Positions 33,001 through 46,545 are shown, counted from the stretch's first letter. The stretch: 64,000 nucleotides of DNA from Chamaea fasciata (GCA_029207755.1 JARCOQ010000197.1:62001-126000), one strand, 5' to 3'. Notes: generated from the letters alone by a model not told the origin. Translations and numbers: made by a program.

Positions 33001-34084
33001 ATTTCGTTCCCTTTCCCGAAAGGGAAGGCAACGAAATCTTGCGATTTCAATGAAGATTCATTGGGCAAGCCTGGGGCCCTCTCCCTGCACTTGTGGGCAT
33101 CCCACTGACTTTTATGATTTTCAGATGCTTTCGAAATTTTCCTTTTTTTTTTAAAGATTTCATTTCTTGCAATACTTTCTCTCTCTCTTTCTTTCCATTT
33201 CTGCCTTGATTGCAGGCTAGGAATTGGAATTATTTTGGCAAGTGTTGCTCCTTTTCCCTGCCCCTCCTTTCATCTCAGTCCATTAGCTTGCAATCGCCGC
33301 AGTTGCAGATTTTCTCGGATTTTTTCAGTCGCACTGTTTTTCCTCATATCTCCTTTCCAGAGCATCTGTTTGACTTTGTTCTCTGATTTCAAGATTTCGT
33401 TCCCTTTCCCGAAAGGGAAGGCTTTCCCTTTCGGGAAAGGGAACGAAATCTTGCGATTTCAATGAAGATTCATTGGGCAAGCCTGGGGCCCTCTCCCTGA
33501 TCTTGTGGGCATCCCACTGACTTTTATGGTTTTCAGATGCTTTCGGAATTTTCCTTTTTTTTTTTTTTTTTTTTTAAGGATTTCATTTCTTGCAAAACTT
33601 TCTCTGTCTCTTTCTTTCCATTTCTGCCTTGATTGCAGGCTAGGAATTGGAGTTATTTTGGCAAGTGTTGCTCCTTTTCCCTGCCCCTCCTTTCATCTCA
33701 GTCCATTAGCTTGCAATCGCCGCAGCTGCAGATTTTCTCGTATTTTTTCAGTCGCACTGTTTTTCCTCATATCTCCTTTCCAGAGCATCTGTTTGACTTT
33801 GTTCTCTGATTTCAAGATTTCGTTCCCTTTCCCGAAAGGGAAGGCTTTCCCTTTCGGGAAAGGGAACGAAATCTTGCGATTTTAATGAAGATTCATTGGG
33901 CAAGCCTGGGGCCCTCTCCCTGCACTTCTGGGCATCCCACTGACTTTTATGGTTTTCAGATGCTTTCGGAATTTTCCTTTTTTTTTTTTTTTTTTTTTTT
34001 TTAAGGATTTCATTTCTTACAATACTTTCTCTGTCTCTTTCTTTCCATTTCTGCCTTGATTGCAGGCTAGGAATTGGAGTTATT
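30015..34084 (+). repeat. Ten-monomer HOR unit c-d-e-f-g-h-j-k-l-i (4070 bp), copy 4
   Basis: Anchors are 30015, 30403, 30804, 31225, 31613, 32034, 32454, 32842, 33235 and 33658. It matches the unit at 25952 with offset 4063. The last spacing is 427 rather than 420 because i is followed here by an a-type monomer with a longer T tract. Confidence 0.88.
32997..33041. repeat. Truncated palindrome, k type (45 bp)
   Basis: It has the same junction, in the k monomer at 32842 of the ten-monomer unit from 30015. Confidence 0.93.
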
Positions 34085-37000
34085 TTGGCAAGTGTTGCTC
34101 CTTTTCCCTGCCCCTCCTTTCATCTCAGTCCATTAGCTTGCAATCGCCGCAGTTGCCGATTTTCTCAAATTTTTTCAGTCGCACTGTTTTTCCTCATATC
34201 TCCTTTCCAGAGCATCTGTTTGACTTTGTTCTCTGATTTCAAGATTTCGTTCCCTTTCGGGAAAGGGAACGAAATCTTGCGATTTCAATGAAGATTCATT
34301 GGGCAAGCCTGGGGCCCTCTCCCTGCACTTGTGGGCATCCCACTGACTTTTATGGTTTTCAGATGCTTTCGGAATTTTCGTGTTTTTTTTTTTTTTCCTA
34401 AGGATTTCATTTCTTACAATACTTTCTCTGTCTCTTTCTTTCCATTTCTGCCTTGATTGCAGGCTAGGAATTGGAGTTATTTTGGCAAGTGTTGCTCCTT
34501 TTCCCTGCCCCTCCTTTCATCTCAGTCCATTAGCTTGCAATCGCCGCAGTTGCAGATTTTCTCGGATTTTTTCAGTCGCACTGTTTTTCCTCATATCTCC
34601 TTTCCAGAGCATCTGTTTGACTTTGTTCTCTGATTTCAAGATTTCGTTCCCTTTCCCGAAAGGGAAGGCTTTCCCTTTCGGGAAAGGGAACGAAATCTTG
34701 CGATTTCAATGAAGATTCATTGGGCAAGCCTGGGGCCCTCTCCCTGCACTTGTGGGCATCCCACTGACTTTTATGGTTTTCAGATGCTTTCGGAATTTTC
34801 CTTCTTTTTTTTTTTTTTTAAGGATTTCATTTCTTGCAAAACTTTCTCTGTCTCTTTCTTTCCATTTCTGCCTTGATTGCAGGCTAAGAATTGGAATTAT
34901 TTTGGCAAGTGTTGCTCCTTTTCCCTGCCGCTCCTTTCATCTCAGTCCATTAGCTTGCAATCGCCGCAGTTGCCGATTTTCTCGGATTTTTTCAGTCGCA
35001 CTGTTTTTCCTCATATCTCCTTTCCAGAGCATCTGTTTGACTTTGTTCTCTGATTTCAAGATTTCGTTCCCTTTCGGGAAAGGGAACGAAATCTTGCGAT
35101 TTCAATGAAGATTCATTGGGCACGCCTGGGGCCCTCTCCCTGCACTTGTGGGCATCCCACTGACTTTTATGGTTTTCAGATGCTTTCGGAATTTTCCTTT
35201 TTTTTTTTAAGATTTCATTTCTTGCAATATTTTCTCTGTCTCTTTCTTTCCATTTCTGCCTTGATTGAAGGCTAGGAATTGGAATTATTTTGGCAAGTGT
35301 TGCTCCTTTTCCCTGCCCCTCCTTTCATCTCAGTCCATTAGCTTGCAATCGCCGCAGTTGCAGATTTTCTCGGATTTTTTCAGTCGCACTGTTTTTCTTC
35401 ATATCTCCTTTCCAGAGCATCTGTTTGACTTTGTTCTCTGATTTCAAGATTTCGTTCCCTTTCGGGAAAGGGAACGAAATCTTGCGATTTCAATGAAGAT
35501 TCATTGGGCAAGCCTGGGGCCCTCTCCCTGCACTTGTGGGCATCCCGCTGACTTTTATGGTTTTCAGATGCTTTCGGAATTTTCGTGTTTTTTTTCTTTT
35601 TTTTTTTTAAGGATTTCATTTCTTGCAATACTTTCTCTGTCTCTTTCTTTCCATTTCTGCCTTGATTGCAGGCTAGGAATTGGAATTATTTTGGCAAGTG
35701 TTGCTCCTTTTCCCTGCCCCTCCTTTCATCTCAGTCCATTAGCTTGCAATCGCCGCAGTTGCCGATTTTCTCAAATTTTTTCAGTCGCACTGTTTTTCCT
35801 CATATCTCCTTTCCAGAGCATCTGTTTGACTTTGTTCTCTGATTTCAAGATTTCGTTCCCTTTCCCGAAAGGGAAGGCTTTCCCTTTCGGGAAAGGGAAC
35901 GAAATCTTGCGATTTCAATGAAGATTCATTGGGCAAGCCTGGGGCCCTCTCCCTGCACTTGTGGGCATCCCACTGACTTTTATGGTTTTCAGATGCTTTC
36001 GGAATTTTCCTTTTTTTTTTTTTTTTTTTTAAGGATTTCATTTCTTGCAATACTTTCTCTGTCTCTTTCTTTCCATTTCTGCCTTGATTGCAGGCTAGGA
36101 ATTGGAATTATTTTGGCAAGTGTTGCTCCTTTTCCCTGCCCCTCCTTTCATCTCAGTCCATTAGCTTGCAATCGCCGCAGTTGCAGATTTTCTCGGATTT
36201 TTTCAGTCGCACTGTTTTTCCTCATATCTCCTTTCCAGAGCATCTGTTTGACTTTGTTCTCTGATTTCAAGATTTCGTTCCCTTTCCCGAAAGGGAAGGC
36301 TTTCCCTTTCGGGAAAGGGAACGAAATCTTGCGATTTCAATGAAGATTCATTGGGCAAGCCTGGGGCCCTCTCCCTGCACTTGTGGGCATCCCACTGACT
36401 TTTATGGTTTTCAGATGCTTTCGGAATTTTCCTTCTTTTTTTTTTTTTTTAAGGATTTCATTTCTTGCAACACTTTTTCTGTCTCTTTCTTTCCATTTCT
36501 GCCTTGATTGCAGGCTAGGAATTGGAATTATTTTGGCAAGTGTTGCTCCTTTTCCCTGCCCCTCCTTTCATCTCAGTCCATTAGCTTGCAATCGCCGCAG
36601 TTGCCGATTTTCTCGGATTTTTTCAGTCGCACTGTTTTTCCTCATATCTCCTTTCCAGAGCATCTGTTTGACTTTGTTCTCTGATTTCAAGATTTCGTTC
36701 CCTTTCGGGAAAGGGAACGAAATCTTGCGATTTCAATGAAGATTCATTGGGCACGCCTGGGGCCCTCTCCCTGCACTTGTGGGCATCCCACTGACTTTTA
36801 TGGTTTTCAGATGCTTTCGGAATTTTCCTTTTTTTTTTTAAGATTTCATTTCTTGCAATACTTTCTCTGTCTCTTTCTTTCCATTTCTGCCTTGATTGAA
36901 GGCTAGGAATTGGAATTATTTTGGCAAGTGTTGCTCCTTTTCCCTGCCCCTCCTTTCATCTCAGTCCATTAGCTTGCAATCGCCGCAGTTGCAGATTTTC

Positions 37001-40000
37001 TCGGATTTTTTCAGTCGCACTGTTTTTCTTCATATCTCCTTTCCAGAGCATCTGTTTGACTTTGTTCTCTGATTTCAAGATTTCGTTCCCTTTCCCGAAA
37101 GGGAAGGCTTTCCCTTTCGGGAAAGGGAACGAAATCTTGCGATTTCAATGAAGATTCATTGGGCAAGCCTGGGGCCCTCTCCCTGCACTTGTGGGCATCC
37201 CACTGACTTTTATGGTTTTCAGATGCTTTCGGAATTTTCCTTCTTTTTTTTTTTTTTTAAGGATTTCATTTCTTGCAAAACTTTCTCTGTCTCTTTCTTT
37301 CCATTTCTGCCTTGATTGCAGGCTAGGAATTGGAATTATTTTGGCAAGTGTTGCTCCTTTTCCCTGCCCCTCCTTTCATCTCAGTCCATTAGCTTGCAAT
37401 CGCCGCAGTTGCAGATTTTCTCGGATTTTTTCAGTCGCACTGTTTTTCCTCATATCTCCTTTCCAGAGCATCTGTTTGACTTTGTTCTCTGATTTCAAGA
37501 TTTCGTTCCCTTTCCCGAAAGGGAAGGCTTTCCCTTTCGGGAAAGGGAACGAAATCTTGCGATTTCAATGAAGATTCATTGGGCAAGCCTGGGGCCCTCT
37601 CCCTGCACTTGTGGGCATCCCGCTGACTTTTATGGTTTTCAGATGCTTTCGGAATTTTCGTGTTTTTTTTCTTTTTTTTTTTTAAGGATTTCATTTCTTG
37701 CAATACTTTCTCTGTCTCTTTCTTTCCATTTCTGCCTTGATTGCAGGCTAGGAATTGGAGTTATTTTGGCAAGTGTTGCGTCTTTTTTCCTGCCCCTCCT
37801 TTCATCTCAGTCCATTTGCTTGCAATCGCCGCAGTTGCAGATTTTCTCGGATTTTTTCAGTCGCACTGTTTTTCCTCATATCTCCTTTCCAGAGCATCTG
37901 TTTGACTTTGTTCTCTGATTTCAAGATTTCGTTCCCTTTCGGGAAAGGGAACGAAATCTTGCGATTTCAATGAAGATTCATTGGGCAAGCCTGGGGCCCT
38001 CTCCCTGCACTTCTGGGCATCCCACTGACTTTTATGGTTTTCAGATGCTTTCGGAATTTTCCTTTTTTTTTTTTTTTTTTTAAGGATTTCATTTCTTGCA
38101 AAACTTTCTCTGTCTCTTTCTTTCCATTTCTGCCTTGATTGCAGGCTAGGAATTGGAATTATTTTGGCAAGTGTTGCTCCTTTTCCCTGCCCCTCCTTTC
38201 ATCTCAGTCCATTAGCTTGCAATCGCCGCAGTTGCCGATTTTCTCAAATTTTTTCAGTCGCACTGTTTTTCCTCATATCTCCTTTCCAGAGCATCTGTTT
38301 GACTTTGTTCTCTGATTTCAAGATTTCGTTCCCTTTCCCGAAAGGGAAGGCTTTCCCTTTCGGGAAAGGGAACGAAATCTTGCGATTTCAATGAAGATTC
38401 ATTGGGCAAGCCTGGGGCCCTCTCCCTGCACTTGTGGGCATCCCACTGACTTTTATGGTTTTCAGATGCTTTCGGAATTTTCCTTCTTTTTTTTTTTTTT
38501 TAAGGATTTCATTTCTTGCAAAACTTTCTCTGTCTCTTTCTTTCCATTTCTGCCTTGATTGCAGGCTAGGAATTGGAATTATTTTGGCAAGTGTTGCTCC
38601 TTTTCCCTGCCCCTCCTTTCATCTCAGTCCATTAGCTTGCAATCGCCGCAGTTGCCGATTTTCTCAAATTTTTTCAGTCGCACTGTTTTTCCTCATATCT
38701 CCTTTCCAGAGCATCTGTTTGACTTTGTTCTCTGATTTCAAGATTTCGTTCCCTTTCCCGAAAGGGAAGGCTTTCCCTTTCGGGAAAGGGAACGAAATCT
38801 TGCGATTTCAATGAAGATTCATTGGGCAAGCCTGGGGCCCTCTCCCTGCACTTGTGGGCATCCCACTGACTTTTATGGTTTTCAGATGCTTTCGGAATTT
38901 TCGTGTTTTTTTTTTTTTTCCTAAGGATTTCATTTCTTACAATACTTTCTCTGTCTCTTTCTTTCCATTTCTGCCTTGTTTGAAGGCTAGGAATTGGAGT
39001 TATTTTGGCAAGTGTTGCTCCTTTTCCCTGCCCCTCCTTTCATCTCAGTCCATTAGCTTGCAATCGCCGCAGTTGCAGATTTTCTCGGATTTTTTCAGTC
39101 GCACTGTTTTTCCTCATATCTCCTTTCCAGAGCATCTGTTTGACTTTGTTCTCTGATTTCAAGATTTTGTTCCCTTTCCCGAAAGGGAAGGCTTTCCCTT
39201 TCGGGAAAGGGAACGAAATCTTGCGATTTCAATGAAGATTCATTGGGCAAGCCTGGGGCCCTCTCCCTGCACTTGTGGGCATCCCGCTGACTTTTATGGT
39301 TTTCAGATGCTTTCGGAATTTTCCTTTTTTTTTTTAAGATTTCATTTCTTGCAATACTTTCTCTGTCTCTTTCTTTCCATTTCTGCCTTGATTGAAGGCT
39401 AGGAATTGGAATTATTTTGGCAAGTGTTGCTCCTTTTCCCTGCCCCTCCTTTCATCTCAGTCCATTAGCTTGCAATCGCCGCAGTTGCAGATTTTCTCGG
39501 ATTTTTTCAGTCGCACTGTTTTTCTTCATATCTCCTTTCCAGAGCATCTGTTTGACTTTGTTCTCTTATTTCAAGATTTCGTTCCCTTTCGGGAAAGGGA
39601 ACGAAATCTTGCGATTTCAATGAAGATTCATTGGGCAAGCCTGGGGCCCTCTCCCTGCACTTCTGGGCATCCCACTGACTTTTATGGTTTTCAGATGCTT
39701 TCGGAATTTTCCTTTTTTTTTTTTTTTTTTTAAGGATTTCATTTCTTGCAAAACTTTCTCTGTCTCTTTCTTTCCATTTCTGCCTTGATTGCAGGCTAGG
39801 AATTGGAATTATTTTGGCAAGTGTTGCTCCTTTTCCCTGCCCCTCCTTTCATCTCAGTCCATTAGCTTGCAATCGCCGCAGTTGCCGATTTTCTCAAATT
39901 TTTTCAGTCGCACTGTTTTTCCTCATATCTCCTTTCCAGAGCATCTGTTTGACTTTGTTCTCTGATTTCAAGATTTCGTTCCCTTTCCCGAAAGGGAAGG

Positions 40001-42180
40001 CTTTCCCTTTCGGGAAAGGGAACGAAATCTTGCGATTTCAATGAAGATTCATTGGGCAAGCCTGGGGCCCTCTCCCTGCACTTGTGGGCATCCCACTGAC
40101 TTTTATGGTTTTCAGATGCTTTCGGAATTTTCCTTTTTTTTTTTTTTTTTTTAAGGATTTCATTTCTTGCAAAACTTTCTCTGTCTCTTTCTTTCCATTT
40201 CTGCCTTGATTGCAGGCTAGGAATTGGAATTATTTTGGCAAGTGTTGCTCCTTTTCCCTGCCCCTCCTTTCATCTCAGTCCATTAGCTTGCAATCGCCGC
40301 AGTTGCCGATTTTCTCAAATTTTTTCAGTCGCACTGTTTTTCCTCATATCTCCTTTCCAGAGCATCTGTTTGACTTTGTTCTCTGATTTCAAGATTTCGT
40401 TCCCTTTCCCGAAAGGGAAGGCTTTCCCTTTCGGGAAAGGGAACGAAATCTTGCGATTTCAATGAAGATTCATTGGGCAAGCCTGGGGCCCTCTCCCTGC
40501 ACTTGTGGGCATCCCACTGACTTTTATGGTTTTCAGATGCTTTCGGAATTTTCGTGTTTTTTTTTTTTTTTCCTAAGGATTTCATTTCTTACAATACTTT
40601 CTCTGTCTCTTTCTTTCCATTTCTGCCTTGTTTGAAGGCTAGGAATTGGAGTTATTTTGGCAAGTGTTGCTCCTTTTCCCTGCCCCTCCTTTCATCTCAG
40701 TCCATTAGCTTGCAATCGCCGCAGTTGCAGATTTTCTCGGATTTTTTCAGTCGCACTGTTTTTCCTCATATCTCCTTTCCAGAGCATCTGTTTGACTTTG
40801 TTCTCTGATTTCAAGATTTCGTTCCCTTTCCCGAAAGGGAAGGCTTTCCCTTTCGGGAAAGGGAACGAAATCTTGCGATTTCAATGAAGATTCATTGGGC
40901 AAGCCTGGGGCCCTCTCCCTGCACTTGTGGGCATCCCACTGACTTTTATGGTTTTCAGATGCTTTCGGAATTTTCCTTCTTTTTTTTTTTTTTTCCTAAG
41001 GATTTCATTTCTTGCAAAACTTTCTCTGTCTCTTTCTTTCCATTTCTGCCTTGATTGCAGGCTAGGAATTGGAATTATTTTGGCAAGTGTTGCTCCTTTT
41101 CCCTGCCCCTCCTTTCATCTCAGTCCATTAGCTTGCAATCGCCGCAGTTGCCGATTTTCTCGGATTTTTTCAGTCGCACTGTTTTTCCTCATATCTCCTT
41201 TCCAGAGCATCTGTTTGACTTTGTTCTCTGATTTCAAGATTTCGTTCCCTTTCGGGAAAGGGAACGAAATCTTGCGATTTCAATGAAGATTCATTGGGCA
41301 AGCCTGGGGCCCTCTCCCTGCACTTGTGGGCATCCCACTGACTTTTATGGTTTTCAGATGCTTTCGGAATTTTCCTTTTTTTTTTTAAGATTTCATTTCT
41401 TGCAATACTTTCTCTGTCTCTTTCTTTCCATTTCTGCCTTGATTGCAGGCTAGGAATTGGAATTATTTTGGCAAGTGTTGCTCCTTTTCCCTGCCCCTCC
41501 TTTCATCTCAGTCCATTAGCTTGCAATCGCCGCAGTTGCAGATTTTCTCGGATTTTTTCAGTCGCACTGTTTTTCCTCATATCTCCTTTCCAGAGCATCT
41601 GTTTGACTTTGTTCTCTGATTTCAAGATTTCGTTCCCTTTCCCGAAAGGGAAGGCTTTCCCTTTCGGGAAAGGGAACGAAATCTTGCGATTTCAATGAAG
41701 ATTCATTGGGCAAGCCTGGGGCCCTCTCCCTGCACTTGTGGGCATCCCACTGACTTTTATGGTTTTCAGATGCTTTCGGAATTTTCCTTCTTTTTTTTTT
41801 TTTTTAAGGATTTCATTTCTTGCAACACTTTTTCTGTCTCTTTCTTTCCATTTCTGCCTTGATTGCAGGCTAGGAATTGGAATTATTTTGGCAAGTGTTG
41901 CTCCTTTTCCCTGCCCCTCCTTTCATCTCAGTCCATTAGCTTGCAATCGCCGCAGTTGCCGATTTTCTCGGATTTTTTCAGTCGCACTGTTTTTCCTCAT
42001 ATCTCCTTTCCAGAGCATCTGTTTGACTTTGTTCTCTGATTTCAAGATTTCGTTCCCTTTCGGGAAAGGGAACGAAATCTTGCGATTTCAATGAAGATTC
42101 ATTGGGCACGCCTGGGGCCCTCTCCCTGCACTTGTGGGCATCCCACTGACTTTTATGGTTTTCAGATGCTTTCGGAATTT

Positions 42181-42212
<32 letters not shown>

Positions 42213-42868
42213 GGATTTCATTTCTTGCAATACTTTCTCTGTCTCTTTCTTTCCATTTCTGCCTTGATTTCAGGCTAGGAATTGGAGTTATTTTGGCAAG
42301 TGTTGCTCCTTTTCCCTGCCCCTCCTTTCATCTCAGTCCATTAGCTTGCAATCGCCGCAGTTGCAGATTTTCTCGGATTTTTTCAGTCGCACTGTTTTTC
42401 CTCATATCTCCTTTCCAGAGCATCTGTTTGACTTTGTTCTCTGATTTCAAGATTTCGTTCCCTTTCCCGAAAGGGAAGGCTTTCCCTTTCGGGAAAGGGA
42501 ACGAAATCTTGCGATTTCAATGAAGATTCATTGGGCAAGCCTGGGGCCCTCTCCCTGCACTTCTGGGCATCCCACTGACTTTTATGGTTTTCAGATGCTT
42601 TCGGAATTTTCGTGTTTTTTTTTTTTTTCCTAAGGATTTCATTTCTTACAATACTTTCTCTGTCTCTTTCTTTCCATTTCTGCCTTGATTGCAGGCTAGG
42701 AATTGGAATTATTTTGGCAAGTGTTGCTCCTTTTCCCTGCCCCTCCTTTCATCTCAGTCCATTAGCTTGCAATCGCCGCAGTTGCAGATTTTCTCGGATT
42801 TTTTCAGTCACACTGTTTTTCTTCATATCTCCTTTCCAGAGCATCTGTTTGACTTTGTTCTCTGATTT

Positions 42869-42908
42869 CAAGATTTCGTTCTATTTCGGGAAAGGGAACA
42901 AAATCTTG
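42869..42908. repeat. Degraded short palindrome
   Basis: The left arm has TTCTATTTC in place of TTCCCTTTC and the right arm has GAACAAAATC in place of GAACGAAATC. The stem therefore has three disrupted positions. The monomer also has CAGTCACACTG and GAAGATTTATTGGG. The same set recurs at 47824 and 54869. Confidence 0.9.
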
Positions 42909-45900
42909 CGATTTCAATGAAGATTTATTGGGCAAGCCTGGGGCCCTCTCCCTGCACTTGTGGGCATCCCACTGACTTTTATGGTTTTCAGATGCTTTCG
43001 GAATTTTCGTGTTTTTTTTTTTTTTCCTAAGGATTTCATTTCTTACAATACTTTCTCTGTCTCTTTCTTTCCATTTCTGCCTTGATTGAAGGCTAGGAAT
43101 TGGAATTATTTTGGCAAGTGTTGCTCCTTTTCCCTGCCCCTCCTTTCATCTCAGTCCATTAGCTTGCAATCGCCGCAGTTGCCGATTTTCTCAAATTTTT
43201 TCAGTCGCACTGTTTTTCCTCATATCTCCTTTCCAGAGCATCTGTTTGACTTTGTTCTCTGATTTCAAGATTTCGTTCCCTTTCCCGAAAGGGAAGGCTT
43301 TCCCTTTCGGGAAAGGGAACGAAATCTTGCGATTTCAATGAAGATTCATTGGGCAAGCCTGGGGCCCTCTCCCTGCACTTCTGGGCATCCCACTGACTTT
43401 TATGGTTTTCAGATGCTTTCGGAATTTTCCTTCTTTTTTTTTTTTTTTAAGGATTTCATTTCTTGCAAAACTTTCTCTGTCTCTTTCTTTCCATTTCTGC
43501 CTTGATTGCAGGCTAGGAATTGGAATTATTTTGGCAAGTGTTGCTCCTTTTCCCTGCCCCTCCTTTCATCTCAGTCCATTAGCTTGCAATCGCCGCAGTT
43601 GCCGATTTTCTCAAATTTTTTCAGTCGCACTGTTTTTCCTCATATCTCCTTTCCAGAGCATCTGTTTGACTTTGTTCTCTGATTTCAAGATTTCGTTCCC
43701 TTTCCCGAAAGGGAAGGCTTTCCCTTTCGGGAAAGGGAACGAAATCTTGCGATTTCAATGAAGATTCATTGGGCAAGCCTGGGGCCCTCTCCCTGCACTT
43801 GTGGGCATCCCACTGACTTTTATGGTTTTCAGATGCTTTCGGAATTTTCCTTCTTTTTTTTTTTTTTTAAGGATTTCATTTCTTGCAAAACTTTCTCTGT
43901 CTCTTTCTTTCCATTTCTGCCTTGATTGCAGGCTAGGAATTGGAATTATTTTGGCAAGTGTTGCTCCTTTTCCCTGCCCCTCCTTTCATCTCAGTCCATT
44001 AGCTTGCAATCGCCGCAGTTGCCGATTTTCTCGGATTTTTTCAGTCGCACTGTTTTTCCTCATATCTCCTTTCCAGAGCATCTGTTTGACTTTGTTCTCT
44101 GATTTCAAGATTTCGTTCCCTTTCGGGAAAGGGAACGAAATCTTGCGATTTCAATGAAGATTCATTGGGCACGCCTGGGGCCCTCTCCCTGCACTTGTGG
44201 GCATCCCACTGACTTTTATGGTTTTCAGATGCTTTCGGAATTTTCCTTTTTTTTTTTAAGATTTCATTTCTTGCAATACTTTCTCTGTCTCTTTCTTTCC
44301 ATTTCTGCCTTGATTGCAGGCTAGGAATTGGAGTTATTTTGGCAAGTGTTGCTCCTTTTCCCTGCCCCTCCTTTCATCTCAGTCCATTAGCTTGCAATCG
44401 CCGCAGTTGCAGATTTTCTCGGATTTTTTCAGTCGCACTGTTTTTCCTCATATCTCCTTTCCAGAGCATCTGTTTGACTTTGTTCTCTGATTTCAAGATT
44501 TCGTTCCCTTTCGGGAAAGGGAACGAAATCTTGCGATTTCAATGAAGATTCATTGGGCAAGCCTGGGGCCCTCTCCCTGCACTTGTGGGCATCCCACTGA
44601 CTTTTATGGTTTTCAGATGCTTTCGGAATTTTCCTTTTTTTTTTTAAGATTTCATTTCTTGCAATACTTTCTCTGTCTCTTTCTTTCCATTTCTGCCTTG
44701 ATTGCAGGCTAGGAATTGGAATTATTTTGGCAAGTGTTGCTCCTTTTCCCTGCCCCTCCTTTCATCTCAGTCCATTAGCTTGCAATCGCCGCAGTTGCCG
44801 ATTTTCTCAAATTTTTTCAGTCGCACTGTTTTTCCTCATATCTCCTTTCCAGAGCATCTGTTTGACTTTGTTCTCTGATTTCAAGATTTCGTTCCCTTTC
44901 CCGAAAGGGAAGGCTTTCCCTTTCGGGAAAGGGAACGAAATCTTGCGATTTCAATGAAGATTCATTGGGCAAGCCTGGGGCCCTCTCCCTGCACTTCTGG
45001 GCATCCCACTGACTTTTATGGTTTTCAGATGCTTTCGGAATTTTCCTTCTTTTTTTTTTTTTTTTTTTTTTAAGGATTTCATTTCTTGCAAAACTTTCTC
45101 TGTCTCTTTCTTTCCATTTCTGCCTTGATTTCAGGCTAGGAATTGGAGTTATTTTGACAAGTGTTGCTCCTTTTCCCTGCCCCTCCTTTCATCTCAGTCC
45201 ATTAGCTTGCAATCGCCGCAGTTGCAGATTTTCTCGGATTTTTTCAGTCGCACTGTTTTTCCTCATATCTCCTTTCCAGAGCATCTGTTTGACTTTGTTC
45301 TCTGATTTCAAGATTTCGTTCCCTTTCCCGAAAGGGAAGGCTTTCCCTTTCGGGAAAGGGAACGAAATCTTGCGATTTCAATGAAGATTCATTGGGCAAG
45401 CCTGGGGCCCTCTCCCTGCACTTGTGGGCATCCCACTGACTTTTATGGTTTTCAGATGCTTTCGGAATTTTCCTTTTTTTTTTTTTTTTTTTTTTTTTTA
45501 AGGATTTCATTTCTTGCAACACTTTTTCTGTCTCTTTCTTTCCATTTCTGCCTTGATTGCAGGCTAGGAATTGGAATTATTTTGGCAAGTGTTGCTCCTT
45601 TTCCCTGCCCCTCCTTTCATCTCAGTCCATTAGCTTGCAATCGCCGCAGTTGCCGATTTTCTCAAATTTTTTCAGTCGCACTGTTTTTCCTCATATCTCC
45701 TTTCCAGAGCATCTGTTTGACTTTGTTCTCTGATTTCAAGATTTCGTTCCCTTTCCCGAAAGGGAAGGCTTTCCCTTTCGGGAAAGGGAACGAAATCTTG
45801 CGATTTCAATGAAGATTCATTGGGCAAGCCTGGGGCCCTCTCCCTGCACTTGTGGGCATCCCACTGACTTTTATGGTTTTCAGATGCTTTCGGAATTTTC

Positions 45901-46545
45901 CTTCTTTTTTTTTTTTTTTTAAGGATTTCATTTCTTGCAAAACTTTCTCTGTCTCTTTCTTTCCATTTCTGCCTTGATTGCAGGCTAGGAATTGGAATTA
46001 TTTTGGCAAGTGTTGCTCCTTTTCCCTGCCCCTCCTTTCATCTCAGTCCATTAGCTTGCAATCGCCGCAGTTGCCGATTTTCTCGGATTTTTTCAGTCGC
46101 ACTGTTTTTCCTCATATCTCCTTTCCAGAGCATCTGTTTGACTTTGTTCTCTGATTTCAAGATTTCGTTCCCTTTCGGGAAAGGGAACGAAATCTTGCGA
46201 TTTCAATGAAGATTCATTGGGCACGCCTGGGGCCCTCTCCCTGCACTTGTGGGCATCCCACTGACTTTTATGGTTTACAGATGCTTTCGGAATTTTCCTT
46301 TTTTTTTTTAAGATTTCATTTCTTGCAATACTTTCTCTGTCTCTTTCTTTCCATTTCTGCCTTGATTGCAGGCTAGGAATTGGAATTATTTTGGCAAGTG
46401 TTGCTCCTTTTCCCTGCCCCTCCTTTCATCTCAGTCCATTAGCTTGCAATCGCTGCAGTTGCAGATTTTCTCGGATTTTTTCAGTCGCACTGTTTTTCTT
46501 CATATCTACTTTCCAGAGCATCTGTTTGACTTTGTTCTCTGATTT

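Larger units (their letters stand above)
7546..39004 (+). repeat. Array region B: complex HOR of ordered monomer types
   Basis: I labelled types by private variants and spacing. They include a (short palindrome, CTCAAA), b (GTG before the T tract and CCTAAGG after it), c (GGCTAAGAATTGG with CTGCCGCTCC), d (TTGAAGG leader, followed by CCCGCTGAC), e, f, g (CCATTAACTTGC), h, j (followed by CACGCCTGGCGCCC), k (truncated palindrome), l, i (CAGCTGCAG with CTCGTA, often preceded by CTGATCTTG), and m to s. The reading order is: l i (7546, 7969); a-b-c-d-e-f-g-h-i (8396); a-b-c-d-e-f-g-h-j-k-l-i (12079); c-d-e-f-h-j-k-l-i (16962); a-b-c-d-e-m-n-o-p-q-r-s (20611); b-c-d-e-f-g-h-j-k-l-i (25532); c-d-e-f-g-h-j-k-l-i (30015); a-b-c-d-e-m-n-o-p-q-r-s (34085). 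Within a type, copies differ at very few bases. Confidence 0.88.
25532..39004 (+). repeat. ~13.5-kb tandem segmental duplication within the satellite, copy 2
   Basis: It directly abuts copy 1: the s monomer at 25111 is followed by a b monomer, as at the start of the unit, and the unit ends with s at 38584 followed by a b-like leader before 39005. It retains the g monomer at 31613. Private changes include GAGTTTG in place of GACTTTG near 26880, GATTTTAATG in place of GATTTCAATG near 33883, and CTCGGA in place of CTCAAA in the monomer at 37341. Confidence 0.88.

Noticed and set aside
42182..42210. Poly-T tracts as poly-A tails of retroposons on the minus strand
   Set aside because: The tract is internal to the monomer at a fixed place. 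No SINE or LINE body, A/B boxes or target duplications are seen beside it.
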